Positions 36,716 through 45,604 of a stretch of DNA of 64,000 bases are shown here, in pieces. This DNA is from Pseudomonas farsensis (lineage in GTDB: Bacteria; Pseudomonadota; Gammaproteobacteria; Pseudomonadales; Pseudomonadaceae). Position 1 is the stretch's first letter; each line of letters opens with the position of its first letter. Under the pieces are notes generated by a model, which did no database searches, was not told where the DNA came from, and was given only the letters and a program-made list of their open reading frames with translations. The translations under genes and the position numbers were made by a program. Location: the NCBI RefSeq assembly GCF_014268805.2, contig NZ_JABWRF020000001.1:1932001-1996000 (forward strand), given 5' to 3'.

Positions 36716-37012
36716 TCCCCCATGGGGGACCGCGCCATTGGCAGGCCCCTCTGTTTTGATATGCAAATGTATACCGCACGCGGCGACGCCGTTTTACAGC
36801 GACCCTTGGGTGCAATACCAGCAGAAAAGTTCAGCGCGCTAAAGGTTTCATCCAGAGCGGCCGAGATCCTAGCAGAGGGACTGTTTCCGTTCCCGTATTA
36901 CCTGCAACACGGAATGTCACTTCATACCCATTAGCCGTTGGTCGGGTGGGGGCCTAGGCCAAAGCATGCTTGGATGCCTTCTATAAAAAGAACAACACTG
37001 GAGTAACGCATC

Positions 37013-38647
37013 ATGAAGACCCTCAGGTCGATGTCGATCAGCCGCCGTCTCTGGCTGATCCTGCTGGTCGCTGTGGCCATGCTGGTAGTACTGGGCTTGT
37101 TGATGCTGCGCCAGATCCATGGCGACCTGTACCAGGCCAAGGCCGAAAAGACCCGCCACGTGGTGCAGACCGCAGCCGGGGTGCTGGCCTATTACCAAGG
37201 CCTGGAGGCCGCCGGCACGCTGACCCGTGATGCCGCCCAGCAGCAGGCGCTGCAAGTGGTGCGCGGCCTGCGCTACGAGCAGAACGACTATTTCTGGATC
37301 AATGACCTGCAGCCGAAGATGGTCATGCACCCCGTCAACGCCAAGCTCGAAGGCCAGGACCTGTCGTCGATCCGCGACCCTGACGGCTTTGCCCTGTTCA
37401 ACGAAATGGTCACGCTGGCCAAAAGCCAGGGCGCAGGCCCGGTCGACTACCGCTGGCCCAAGCCCGGCGCCAGCGACCCTGTGCCAAAGACGTCCTACAT
37501 TCAATTGTTCAAGCCTTGGGGCTGGATCATCGGCTCGGGGGTGTATGTCGATGACGTGCAGGACGAGTTCGCCCGCCAGCTGTGGCACGCCTCGCTGGTC
37601 GGCATCGCCATCGCGGTGCTGATGGCGCTGGTGGTATTGCTGATCGCCCGCAGCATCTCACGCCCTTTGCACGAGGCGGTGCAGGCCATGGGCAATATCG
37701 CCAGCGGCGAAAGTGACCTGACCCGCCGCCTGGACACCCATGGGCGCGATGAAATCACCCACTTGGGCGAGCACTTCAACCGTTTCAACGGCAAGCTGCA
37801 AGGCGTGGTTGGCCAACTGCAAGGCGCAGCCCATGCCCTGGCGCAGTCCGCCGGCAATGTCGGCGACAACGCCGGTGCCGCCCAGGCGCGCAGCGCGCAG
37901 CAATCGCTGCAGATGGACCAGGTGGCCACCGCCATCAACGAAGTCAGCTACGCCGTGCACGATGTCGCCAAGCATGCCGAGCAGGCCGCCGGCGAGATGC
38001 GCAACGCCCAGCAGCAAGTCGATGAGGGCCAGCACGCCATCCATGGCAGCCTGGAACAGATCGACCGGTTGTCGGCGACCATCGAGCAGGCAGTGCAGGT
38101 CATCCGCGAGCTGGCCAGCCACAGCACACGCATTGGCGGCGTACTGGAGGTGATCCGCGCCATCGCCGAGCAGACCAACCTGCTGGCGCTGAACGCAGCC
38201 ATCGAAGCGGCCCGCGCCGGCGAACAAGGCCGCGGCTTTGCCGTGGTAGCCGACGAAGTGCGCCTGCTGGCCCAGCGCACGGCGCAATCCACCGCTGAAA
38301 TCCAGACCATGATCGAGCACCTGCAGGGCCAGTCGGAGGCCGCCGTCAAAGCCATCGATACCAGCAGCGAGGCCTCGCGCCAGACCGTCACCCAGGCCCG
38401 TGAAGCCGGTACCCGCCTCGATGCCATCAGCCAGGCGCTGAACACCCTGGGTGCCCTGAACGCCTCGATTGCCAGCGCCACCTTGCAGCAGTCGCATGTG
38501 GTCGAGGAGATCAACCGCAACGTCACCGAAACCGCCGGGCTGTCCCAGGAAACCGCCGAAGCCGCGCGCCAATCCAGCGAAGCGGGTAACGCCCTGGGCC
38601 GCCTGAGCGAAGAGCTCGAGCAACTGCTGCGCCAGTTCCGGGTTTAG
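37013..38647 (+). CDS. mcpP: Methyl-accepting chemotaxis protein with single Cache domain (McpP-like)
   Basis: A 544-residue chemoreceptor. TM1 is ~13-33, and the periplasmic single Cache domain (~35-185) carries the family signature [17 protein letters not shown] and [16 protein letters not shown]2 ~193-215 is followed by HAMP and a signalling domain with the hairpin tip [32 protein letters not shown]. No C-terminal CheR/B tether is seen. The domain type and neighbours (uppP, pnuC) suggest P. putida McpP, a receptor for C2/C3 carboxylates such as acetate, pyruvate and propionate. The symbol rests on recalled synteny. Confidence 0.85.
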   Translation: MKTLRSMSISRRLWLILLVAVAMLVVLGLLMLRQIHGDLYQAKAEKTRHVVQTAAGVLAYYQGLEAAGTLTRDAAQQQALQVVRGLRYEQNDYFWINDLQPKMVMHPVNAKLEGQDLSSIRDPDGFALFNEMVTLAKSQGAGPVDYRWPKPGASDPVPKTSYIQLFKPWGWIIGSGVYVDDVQDEFARQLWHASLVGIAIAVLMALVVLLIARSISRPLHEAVQAMGNIASGESDLTRRLDTHGRDEITHLGEHFNRFNGKLQGVVGQLQGAAHALAQSAGNVGDNAGAAQARSAQQSLQMDQVATAINEVSYAVHDVAKHAEQAAGEMRNAQQQVDEGQHAIHGSLEQIDRLSATIEQAVQVIRELASHSTRIGGVLEVIRAIAEQTNLLALNAAIEAARAGEQGRGFAVVADEVRLLAQRTAQSTAEIQTMIEHLQGQSEAAVKAIDTSSEASRQTVTQAREAGTRLDAISQALNTLGALNASIASATLQQSHVVEEINRNVTETAGLSQETAEAARQSSEAGNALGRLSEELEQLLRQFRV

Positions 38648-38649
38648 CC

Positions 38650-38713
38650 AGCGGCAAGCTTCGAGCTGCAAGCCGCACCGTTCGCTTGCAGCTTGCAGTT
38701 CGCTGCTTGTAGC
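38650..38713. repeat. REP-like imperfect inverted repeat
   Basis: CGGCAAGCTTCGAGCTGCAAG and CTTGCAGCTTGCAGTTCGCTG lie in the short gap between the chemoreceptor and pnuC. They form an imperfect hairpin of a tandem AAGCTGCAAG-type repeat known from pseudomonads. Confidence 0.5.
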
Positions 38714-38744
38714 ATCCCGCCCTTTCCCCTTGGAAGGCGCGCCG

Positions 38745-39311
38745 ATGTCCGGGCTTGAACTCTTTGCCGCAGCGCTGGGCGTGATTGCCGTATGGCTCAC
38801 CGTACGGCAGAACCCTTGGTGCTGGCCGATCGGGCTGGTGATGGTGGTGCTCTACAGCTGGATCTTCTACGAAGTGAAGCTGTACTCGGACATGTTGCTG
38901 CAACTGTTCTTCGCCGTGCTGCAAGTGTATGGCTGGTGGCAGTGGACCCGCCCAGACAACCAGAAAGACGCCCGCCAGGTTTCGCGCCTGGCCTCAGCGC
39001 CTATGCTCAAGAGCTTGTCCGCAGGCCTGGTGTTCAGCCTGCTGCTGGGCGCCGGCATGGCCCACTACACCGACGCCGCACAACCCTGGCTGGACGCCGC
39101 GTTGACAGGTTTCAGCCTGGTGGCGCAACTGTGGATGGCACAGAAACGCCTGCAATGCTGGGCGCTGTGGGTGGTGCTGGATGTGATCTTCGTGGGTTTG
39201 TTCCTGTACAAAGGCCTCTACCTTACTGCCGGGCTGTATGCCCTGTTCACCGTGATTGCGGTGCGCGGCTGGCTGGAGTGGCGCCGCGACCCGGCGCTGG
39301 CCTACGCATGA
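38745..39311 (+). CDS. pnuC: Nicotinamide riboside transporter PnuC
   Basis: A 188-residue inner-membrane protein of ~7 helices. It has the PnuC signature WPIGLVMVVLYSWIFYEVKLYSD and QVYGWWQWTR, with LDVIFVGLFLYKGLYLTAGLYA near the end. It transports nicotinamide riboside for NAD salvage. The ATG at 38745 follows GGAAGG. It overlaps the NadR-like kinase gene by 4 bp, so import and phosphorylation are coupled. Confidence 0.93.
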   Translation: MSGLELFAAALGVIAVWLTVRQNPWCWPIGLVMVVLYSWIFYEVKLYSDMLLQLFFAVLQVYGWWQWTRPDNQKDARQVSRLASAPMLKSLSAGLVFSLLLGAGMAHYTDAAQPWLDAALTGFSLVAQLWMAQKRLQCWALWVVLDVIFVGLFLYKGLYLTAGLYALFTVIAVRGWLEWRRDPALAYA

Positions 39312-39859
39312 AAACCCTGGTGTTGTGCGGCCCCGAATCCAGCGGCAAGAGCTGGCTCAGCGGCGAGATCCAGGCCCATTTTGGCGGTGTGGTGGTGGGT
39401 GAATACGTTCGCCACTTCATCGAGCGTGAGCAGCGAGACACCTGCTATGAAGATATATCCGCCATCGCCGAAGGGCAGTTGCAGTGGGAGGATCAAGGCC
39501 GCTTGCAGGCCCCGCCGTTGCTGATTCTAGATACCCACCTGCTAAGCAATATCCTCTGGAGCCGCACCCTCTTCGGCGATTGCCCAGCCTGGATCGAACA
39601 CGCCCTCGCCGCCCGCCACTACGACCTGCACCTGCTGCTGCGCCCCGAGGGCGTGAGTTGGGTAGGCGACGGCCAGCGCTGCCAACCAGACCTGGCCCAG
39701 CGCCAGGCGTTTTTCAATGACAGCCTGGGCTGGCTGCAGAGCCATCAGCGCCCGTTGCAGGTCATTGAAGGCGACTGGCCGCAACGCAGCGCCGCTGCTC
39801 TCGCTGCCGTAGCACGGCTGCTTAGTGGCCAGCTGCCAGCTTGTGCTACCGAGTGTTAA
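39308..39859 (+). CDS. NadR-like nicotinamide riboside kinase (AAA ATPase)
   Basis: A 183-residue P-loop kinase resembling the C-terminal kinase domain of NadR. Walker A is GPESSGKSW, followed by VGEYVRHFIEREQR, a Walker-B-like LLILDTHLLSNILW, and later DLHLLLRPEGVSWVGDGQRC. It probably phosphorylates nicotinamide riboside delivered by PnuC to NMN. There is no HTH or adenylyltransferase domain, so it is a stand-alone kinase. The ATGA start overlaps the pnuC stop. Confidence 0.88.
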   Translation: MKTLVLCGPESSGKSWLSGEIQAHFGGVVVGEYVRHFIEREQRDTCYEDISAIAEGQLQWEDQGRLQAPPLLILDTHLLSNILWSRTLFGDCPAWIEHALAARHYDLHLLLRPEGVSWVGDGQRCQPDLAQRQAFFNDSLGWLQSHQRPLQVIEGDWPQRSAAALAAVARLLSGQLPACATEC

Positions 39860-39927
39860 CAGCGTAAGACACCTTTGGGCGGCGCAAGCCCCGGATTAGC
39901 GGGGCGAGCGGCAAAACCCGGGGACCT

Positions 39928-40024
39928 GTTTCAGCGCTGAGACAGCGTTTCACGATCTCTTCACATCCCCCGTACTACGGGGTTTTCACCGCTTGCCGCG
40001 AGCACTGCGTTTCAGCGCTGATAC
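39928..40024. promoter_or_regulatory. Two palindromic enhancer-like sites upstream of fapA
   Basis: GTTTCAGCGCTGAGAC (39928-39943) and GTTTCAGCGCTGATAC (40009-40024) are near-perfect copies of one palindrome, 81 bp apart. Relative to the -24/-12 element they centre about -180 and -98, where enhancer sites of sigma-54 activators are usual. The activator is unknown. A separate dyad, CCCCGTA-C-TACGGGG, lies between them at 39968-39982. Confidence 0.55.
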
Positions 40025-40056
40025 AACTGCCTCGACCCGCCCCCGCGATTCCCATG

Positions 40057-40069
40057 CAAGCTGTTGATC
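40057..40069 (-). promoter_or_regulatory. IHF-like site
   Basis: On the minus strand GATCAACAGCTTG matches the IHF consensus WATCARNNNNTTR at all but the first base. It adjoins an A/T-rich tract (40070-40083) and sits between the enhancer-like sites and the -24 element, as in looping sigma-54 promoters. Confidence 0.5.
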
Positions 40070-40087
40070 TATAAATAAAAAGGAAAA

Positions 40088-40103
40088 CTGGCACGACTTC
40101 TGC
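40088..40103 (+). promoter_or_regulatory. Sigma-54 -24/-12 promoter of the fap operon
   Basis: CTGGCACGACTTCTGC matches the sigma-54 element YTGGCACGRNNNTTGC with one mismatch in the -12 part and the essential GG-N10-GC spacing. The fapA start is ~55 bp downstream. Confidence 0.7.
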
Positions 40104-40157
40104 CCTCCTTCTGTCAACGCTGACCCCGGCCAGCACCGATCAGAAGGAACCGCCACC

Positions 40158-40598
40158 GTGCACACACTCGACTCAGGCACCCGCATCACCCGCCTCCTGT
40201 TGCTGGGTTGTGCACTTGGCGCGGCCCTTAACCTGCCGGCGCAAGCCGACGATGGGCGCATCATCATCCTGCGTGACGTGCAACCGCGCATGGCCACCCG
40301 CGCCCCGGTCATCCCCGACCCTAACCCGGTCACCGTCAACACCAACCCTTCTGCATTCATTCTGCGCCAGACCGGCGAGCTGAGCGACGGCGATTTTGCC
40401 GGCATTCGCAGCGGCGCCGGCATCAACAGCATGGTGCTGCAACAGACCAACAACCTGGGCGGCAACGTCAACACCCAGACCCAACTGCCCAACCTTGCCG
40501 GCGGGCGTGGTTCGGGCGGCGGCAGCAGCATCGCCAACATGGTCAATTCCAGCGTCCAACAAGGCATGGGTGCGCTGAAAGTACTGGGGGGCAAATAA
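40158..40598 (+). CDS. fapA: Functional amyloid protein FapA
   Basis: A 146-residue exported protein with a signal peptide (cut after ~PAQA, near 31) and a disordered, Gly/Asn/Gln-rich mature part (GINSMVLQQTNNLGGNVNTQ, GGRGSGGGSS). FapA is a small chaperone-like Fap component that affects fibre composition. The start is GTG at 40158 with AAGGA upstream. It is the first gene of fapABCDEF, driven by the sigma-54-type promoter. Confidence 0.93.
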   Translation: MHTLDSGTRITRLLLLGCALGAALNLPAQADDGRIIILRDVQPRMATRAPVIPDPNPVTVNTNPSAFILRQTGELSDGDFAGIRSGAGINSMVLQQTNNLGGNVNTQTQLPNLAGGRGSGGGSSIANMVNSSVQQGMGALKVLGGK

Positions 40599-40599
40599 C

Positions 40600-41172
40600 A
40601 TGAAGCCTGCACTGCTGATGCTCACCGCGCTGATCTCGCTGCAAGTGAACGCCGACCCGCAAGTGGTGAATACCGCCACCATCGACAGCTCCGGCGCCCG
40701 CTACCAAGGCGTGCTGTCGGTCAACCAGGCCGCAGGCGACGGCCAGCAACAAGCCAATGCCCGCGCCATCGCCCTTGGCCATGACGCCAGCGCCACCACC
40801 CAGATTCGCCAACAGGCGCACACCCAGGCCGATGCCTCGATGGCAGCCGGGGCCACTATCCAAGGCAGCGCTTTTAGCGGCGGCAACGGCATTCTTGGGG
40901 TCAACCAGAGCGCCGGTGCCGGTAACCAGCAAGCCAACGCGGTGCGCCTGAGTGTCAGCGCGCAACCGCTCAGTCTCGACGACAGCGTCCTCATGCAGCA
41001 GAACGTGGCGCTGATCAACAACTCAGGTGCGACGGACACCCCAGCCGGCTATCGCCAGGTCAGTACCAGTGACCAGGCCTTCACCGGTAGCCGTGGGGTG
41101 ATCCAGTTGAACCAGAGCGCCGGGGTGGGAAACCGAACGGCCAACACCCTGAGCGTGCGGGTCGCCAATTGA
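40600..41172 (+). CDS. fapB: Functional amyloid minor subunit FapB
   Basis: A 190-residue exported protein with a short signal peptide (MKPALLMLTALISLQVNA). Three imperfect amyloid repeats can be seen: GVLSVNQAAGDGQQQANARA, GILGVNQSAGAGNQQANAVR and GVIQLNQSAGVGNRTANTLS. FapB is considered the nucleator of FapC fibres. It follows fapA by one base. Length is normal for the family. Confidence 0.95.
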   Translation: MKPALLMLTALISLQVNADPQVVNTATIDSSGARYQGVLSVNQAAGDGQQQANARAIALGHDASATTQIRQQAHTQADASMAAGATIQGSAFSGGNGILGVNQSAGAGNQQANAVRLSVSAQPLSLDDSVLMQQNVALINNSGATDTPAGYRQVSTSDQAFTGSRGVIQLNQSAGVGNRTANTLSVRVAN

Positions 41173-41223
41173 CCCAGGCAGTCAGGAACAACACTTAACC
41201 TAAACCGAGCACGGAGAATCACC

Positions 41224-42450
41224 ATGAAACCTTCGATGGCAATCAAGCCTCTGGTTTTCGCAATTGCTGCGATCATGGCTGTGGCTGCACAGGCTGGGCA
41301 AAACGACCGCCGCGACCGCAACCACGGGCCAACTGTTGTTCAGACCAGCGCTGCGGCGACTGCTGTGGACACGCAAAACAGCACCGGCAACCGCATTCTC
41401 AATGAAGGCACGGTAAACCGCGCCGAAATCAGCAGCTCCGCCAGCGGTGCCAGCGGCAACGTCGGTATCAACGTGGCCTCCGGCAGCGGCAACCAGCAGG
41501 ACAACGCTGCCGCCATTGCCAACTCAAACGCTGCTGGCATCGACAACGCCTTCGTGTTCGGCGCAGCCACTGCGACGGCCTACGTCAAGCAGTACAGCAA
41601 CGACAACAAGGTCGACAATTACAACACCACCTCCTCAGCCGTCATGAGCGGCTCGGGTAACGGTGGCTCGGGCAACATGGGCATCAACGTGGCCGGTGGC
41701 GACCTGAACCAGCAGAAAAACACCATGGCGATTGCCAATGCCACCTCGCCACAAGGCGGCAACTCGGTCGCCAACGCCTCGGCCGAGCAGAACAGCCCAG
41801 GCCTGATCGTCAACAACAAGTCCGACCGCAACATGAGCGTCGACACCGTTTCGCTGACCACCACCCAAAGCGGCACTGCCAGCTTCAGCAAGGCTTCGGT
41901 GGCCAACGTCGACAAGACCTCCTCGGGCAACTGGAGCAATGAAGGCGCCTCACATGCCCAGGCCAGTGGCAGCAAGTCGGGCGAGTCCAATGCCACCAGC
42001 AACGCAACCCTGACTGCCAGCGGCGACGGCGCGCTCAACACCAACCGTACCGTCACCTTCAACAACGGCAATGGCGACCGCACCCGCAGCGTGAGCACCA
42101 GCGACTCGTTCAACGGCAACCTCAACGGCAGCATCGCCACCACCCAAGGCAGCACGTACGACTCCTCGTTCGAAAAAGCCTACGACTCGTCGTACAACAA
42201 TTCGGGCCAGTCGGCATCCGAATCCCACGACAACGTCACCAAGAGCTACAGCGAGTCCAGCGCCTACGACCTGAGCAACACCATCTCGTTCCAGGTGCTG
42301 CGGCCTAACGGCTGGTCGAATGTGGTCAACAACACCGCAACCCTCAGTGGTTCGGTGACTGGCAGCTCGGGCAACCTGGGTGTCAACGTGGCGGCCGGTG
42401 TAGGCAACCAGCAAAGCAACTCGCTGGCGATCTCCAACACCTCGTACTGA
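41224..42450 (+). CDS. fapC: Functional amyloid major subunit FapC
   Basis: A 408-residue fibre-forming protein with a signal peptide (cut ~25). Three amyloid repeats: GNVGINVASGSGNQQDNAAA (79-98), GNMGINVAGGDLNQQKNTMA (150-169) and GNLGVNVAAGVGNQQSNSLA (383-402). Linkers are Ser/Asn/Thr-rich, and the second (~172-380) is very long, so this is a long-linker FapC compared with the ~250-residue UK4 type. No cysteines are seen. A terminator-like hairpin follows. Confidence 0.96.
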   Translation: MKPSMAIKPLVFAIAAIMAVAAQAGQNDRRDRNHGPTVVQTSAAATAVDTQNSTGNRILNEGTVNRAEISSSASGASGNVGINVASGSGNQQDNAAAIANSNAAGIDNAFVFGAATATAYVKQYSNDNKVDNYNTTSSAVMSGSGNGGSGNMGINVAGGDLNQQKNTMAIANATSPQGGNSVANASAEQNSPGLIVNNKSDRNMSVDTVSLTTTQSGTASFSKASVANVDKTSSGNWSNEGASHAQASGSKSGESNATSNATLTASGDGALNTNRTVTFNNGNGDRTRSVSTSDSFNGNLNGSIATTQGSTYDSSFEKAYDSSYNNSGQSASESHDNVTKSYSESSAYDLSNTISFQVLRPNGWSNVVNNTATLSGSVTGSSGNLGVNVAAGVGNQQSNSLAISNTSY

Positions 42451-42462
42451 TCGTGTGCAGCC

Positions 42463-42486
42463 AAGGCCCCTTGCGAGGGGCCTTTT
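42463..42486 (+). terminator. Hairpin with T-tract between fapC and fapD
   Basis: AAGGCCCC-TTGCGA-GGGGCCTTTT forms a GC-rich stem ending in a T-tract, 13 bp after the fapC stop and ~25 bp before fapD. It likely causes partial termination, keeping fapA-C transcripts above fapD-F. Confidence 0.8.
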
Positions 42487-42511
42487 CCATGTAACCAGAA
42501 GGCGTTCGATC

Positions 42512-43201
42512 ATGCGCATACCTGCCATGGCGTTGCTGCTTTGCCTGACCGGCGTTACCCCAACCAGTGAAGCGGCGCAGATGCCGCTTTCGGTGCTTCC
42601 GGGTGGTGCCGTGGTGTTCAAGCCGATCCAGAGCGTGCGCGAACGCAAGTTTGCCGACCTGGTGCAGCAGAAAACCGACTTCAGCTGTGGCGCGGCAGCG
42701 CTTGCCACCATCCTGCGCCAGGCCTACTGGCTGGATGTGACCGAGCACGACCTGATCGAAGGCATGCTGGCCCACGCCGACCAGGACCTGGTACGCACCC
42801 AGGGCTTTTCCATGCTCGACATGAAGCGCTACGTCGAAAGCATCGGCATGCGCGCCCGCGGTTACCGGGTGGCCCCGGAAACCCTGCACGAAGTGCGCAT
42901 TCCGGTAGTGGTGCTGATGGACATCCGTGGCTACAAGCATTTTGTGGTGCTGCAAAAGGTCGAGAAAGGCTGGGCCTACATCGGCGACCCGGTGCTGGGC
43001 CACAAGCGTTTCAAGGTCGAGGACTTCGTCAAAGGCTGGAACGGCATCATCTTCGCGGTGATCGGCCAGGGCTATGACAAGGACAACGCCCTGCTCGACC
43101 CGCCGCAGCCGCTAACCGCCAAGAACCGCATCAACAACTTCTCACCGGTCAAGGATTCGGAGCTGATGGATTTCGGTTTTATCCGCAGCGATTTCTTCTA
43201 A
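42512..43201 (+). CDS. fapD: FapD, C39-like cysteine protease of the amyloid system
   Basis: A 229-residue exported protein with a signal peptide and a papain-like C39 peptidase domain. The catalytic Cys is in KTDFSCGAAALATILR (C59), His in GYKHFVVLQKV (H143), Asp in AYIGDPVLG (D159). FapD is thought to process or regulate Fap subunits. The ATG at 42512 follows AGAAGG. Confidence 0.93.
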   Translation: MRIPAMALLLCLTGVTPTSEAAQMPLSVLPGGAVVFKPIQSVRERKFADLVQQKTDFSCGAAALATILRQAYWLDVTEHDLIEGMLAHADQDLVRTQGFSMLDMKRYVESIGMRARGYRVAPETLHEVRIPVVVLMDIRGYKHFVVLQKVEKGWAYIGDPVLGHKRFKVEDFVKGWNGIIFAVIGQGYDKDNALLDPPQPLTAKNRINNFSPVKDSELMDFGFIRSDFF

Positions 43202-43235
43202 CTACAAAGCGGGCATGACGCTTTAGGAGCATTCC

Positions 43236-43976
43236 ATGAAGACGCAAGCCTGGCTGACCCTGATGTGCCTTGCGGTCAGCTTGCCAACCCAGGCACAGGT
43301 ATTCCAGCCGATCGAGCTCAAGGACCAGGAACTGGCCAACCTGCGGGGCCGCTATGTCATGCCGGGGCGTATCGTCAGCTTCGGCATTGTCATGACCAGC
43401 ACCTGGCAGAACGCCAATGGCGAGGTGATTGGCGCGACCTCCACCATGCAGATCCAGCAATCCACCATCAAGCCGCAGTTCTACGTGACTGTCATCGACG
43501 AGAAAGGCAGTGGCGGCACGGTGACCCCAGGCACCGGCACGGTGACCGGTGGCGGCGGGCTCAACACCACCAGCGGCGTGACCCAAGTGGTACGCGCAGC
43601 CGGCGACAACAATTCGGCATTGAACAACGTCGATATCAAAGTCACCAAGGGCAGCCAAGCCACCGATGTAACGCCACAAGGCCAGGTGCTGGCACCCGGC
43701 TCGACCTTGGTCGGCGCCAATGGCGCCGGTTCCATGAGCGTCACCAGCAACGGCACCGGGGTGCAGATGAACATCGTCGCCGGCAGCAACCAGGGCAGCA
43801 CGGTGCAGAGCATCGCCCAAGGCGGGCTGATGCAGAACACCACTTTGCTCGGTAATGGCAACCACGTCAGCAATATCACTTCGCTCAACGTGATGCTGCG
43901 CGACAACATCCCCTCGGGCGGTGCGTTGACCAACAATCTTGACCAGCTCAAAGGCCTACGCGCACTCGGATACTGA
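43236..43976 (+). CDS. fapE: FapE, minor fibre component
   Basis: A 246-residue exported protein (signal MKTQAWLTLMCLAVSLPTQA). The mature part starts VFQPIELKDQELANLRGRYV, typical of FapE, followed by a Gly/Thr-rich, Asn/Ser-rich region. FapE is secreted and found in fibres at low level. Its N-terminal block (DQELANLRGRYVMPGRIVSFGI) resembles segments in FapB/C partners. The gene is within the fap operon. Confidence 0.93.
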   Translation: MKTQAWLTLMCLAVSLPTQAQVFQPIELKDQELANLRGRYVMPGRIVSFGIVMTSTWQNANGEVIGATSTMQIQQSTIKPQFYVTVIDEKGSGGTVTPGTGTVTGGGGLNTTSGVTQVVRAAGDNNSALNNVDIKVTKGSQATDVTPQGQVLAPGSTLVGANGAGSMSVTSNGTGVQMNIVAGSNQGSTVQSIAQGGLMQNTTLLGNGNHVSNITSLNVMLRDNIPSGGALTNNLDQLKGLRALGY

Positions 43977-44021
43977 TCTACGCTCTGTTTCATTCCATGT
44001 AGCCTGAAGGGACGGCTCCCC

Positions 44022-45293
44022 ATGCATCGATCGTTGAGATTCAGCGCTGTCGTCTGCCTGACCACCCTGGCCCCCGCCATGCAGCTTCAGGCTGCAGCCG
44101 ACCCTCAGGTCGAGGCCCTCAAGCAAGAGTTGATGGAGCTCAAACGCCGCTATGAAGCGCAGCAAAACGCGCTGATGGTGCTGGAACAGCGGGTTCGCCA
44201 GGTCGAAGAAACACCCGCCGCGCCCCAGCCCAAACGCCTGGTCAAGTCCCCGGCCGCCAGCACCCGCGGCGGCCAGGCAGTGGCTGCCAATGGCTCGGGC
44301 AGCTCGTATGGGCAGTCGCTCAAGGACGACTCGGAGCCGGCGCAGAGCGTATCGAACCTGTACGACGAGGCCAGTGGCTTTTTCGGTGGCGGCAAGTTCA
44401 GTATCGAAACCGGCATCACCTACACCCACTACGACACCCGCGCCCTTGTGCTCAACGGCTTTCTGGCGCTGGACTCGATCTTTCTCGGCGATATCAACAT
44501 CGACCGCATCAAGGCCGACAACTGGACCCTGGACCTGACCGCCCGCTACAACGTCGCGCAGCGCTGGCAGTTCGACATAAACGTGCCGGTGGTTTACCGC
44601 GACTCCAGCTACTCCTCAGGCGGTGCCGGTGGTTCCGGGCAGTCTGAGTCCACCGCCAGCGTCAAGCGCGACCCGACCCTGGGCGACGTCAACGTTGGCG
44701 TGGCGTACAAGTTCCTCGACGAGACCGAGAGCCTGCCCGATGCAGTAGCAACCCTGCGCATCAAGGCCCCCACAGGCAAGGACCCTTACGGCATCAAGCT
44801 GCGCGAGGTGCCAGGCAACGACAACCTGGCGGTGCCGGAAAGCCTGCCTACCGGCAACGGCGTATGGTCGATTACCCCCGGAATCTCGCTGGTCAAGACC
44901 TACGACCCGGCCGTGTTGTTTGGCAGCCTGTCCTACACCTACAACATGCAAGACTCGTTCAGTGACATCAGCCCCGAGCAGGGCAGCAAGGTGCCGGGCA
45001 AGGTCAAGCTGGGTGATTCCTGGCAGATCGGTGGCGGTATCGCCTTTGCGCTGAACGAGAAGATGAGCATGTCGTTCTCGGTTACTGACCAGTTCGCTAG
45101 CAAAAGCAAGATCAAGCGCGACGGCGGCGACTGGCAGTCGATCACCAACAGCGACTACAACGCCGCCAACTTCAACATCGGCATGACCTTCGCGGCCTCG
45201 GAAAACCTGACTATCGTGCCCAACCTGTCGATAGGGCTGACCGACGATTCGCCTGATTTTTCCTTCAGCCTGAAATTCCCGTATTACTTCTAA
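44022..45293 (+). CDS. fapF: FapF, outer-membrane amyloid secretion channel
   Basis: A 423-residue protein with a signal peptide, a coiled coil (~28-64, [20 protein letters not shown]), a disordered linker, and a C-terminal trimeric beta-barrel ending in an aromatic residue (SLKFPYYF). FapF is the outer-membrane channel exporting FapA/B/C/E. It is the last gene of the operon, followed by a REP hairpin. Confidence 0.95.
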   Translation: MHRSLRFSAVVCLTTLAPAMQLQAAADPQVEALKQELMELKRRYEAQQNALMVLEQRVRQVEETPAAPQPKRLVKSPAASTRGGQAVAANGSGSSYGQSLKDDSEPAQSVSNLYDEASGFFGGGKFSIETGITYTHYDTRALVLNGFLALDSIFLGDINIDRIKADNWTLDLTARYNVAQRWQFDINVPVVYRDSSYSSGGAGGSGQSESTASVKRDPTLGDVNVGVAYKFLDETESLPDAVATLRIKAPTGKDPYGIKLREVPGNDNLAVPESLPTGNGVWSITPGISLVKTYDPAVLFGSLSYTYNMQDSFSDISPEQGSKVPGKVKLGDSWQIGGGIAFALNEKMSMSFSVTDQFASKSKIKRDGGDWQSITNSDYNAANFNIGMTFAASENLTIVPNLSIGLTDDSPDFSFSLKFPYYF

Positions 45294-45348
45294 GGCGCAA
45301 AGCCTCGCAGTGCCGCCCCGGTGTTTCAGGCAAGCCGCTTTTGATTGT

Positions 45349-45459
45349 GTAGGAGCGGCCTTGTGCCGCGATGGGCTGCGAAGCGGCCCCAGGATCTGAG
45401 CCCCATACAGAATTGCTGGGGCTGCTTCGCAGCCCATCGCGGCACAAGGCCGCTCCTAC
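45349..45459. repeat. REP hairpin after fapF
   Basis: Arms of 36 bp (45349-45384 and 45424-45459) built from GTAGGAGCGGCCTTGTGCCG and CGATGGGCTGCGAAGC form a hairpin. The rest of the 311-bp gap up to 45604 shows no gene. The element separates the fap operon from the sulfatase gene. Confidence 0.85.
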
Positions 45460-45604
45460 CCTGACCGCGTAAAACCTCATCGATGCAGCGGCAAGCCCGC
45501 CCGCACTTTTGGTAACCGGTGTTTTCATTCGCAACGCACCTGCCCGCGGGCTGATATCATCCAGCACTTTTGTATGTCAGTTTCATGGTAGAAGGATCGC
45601 TTAC

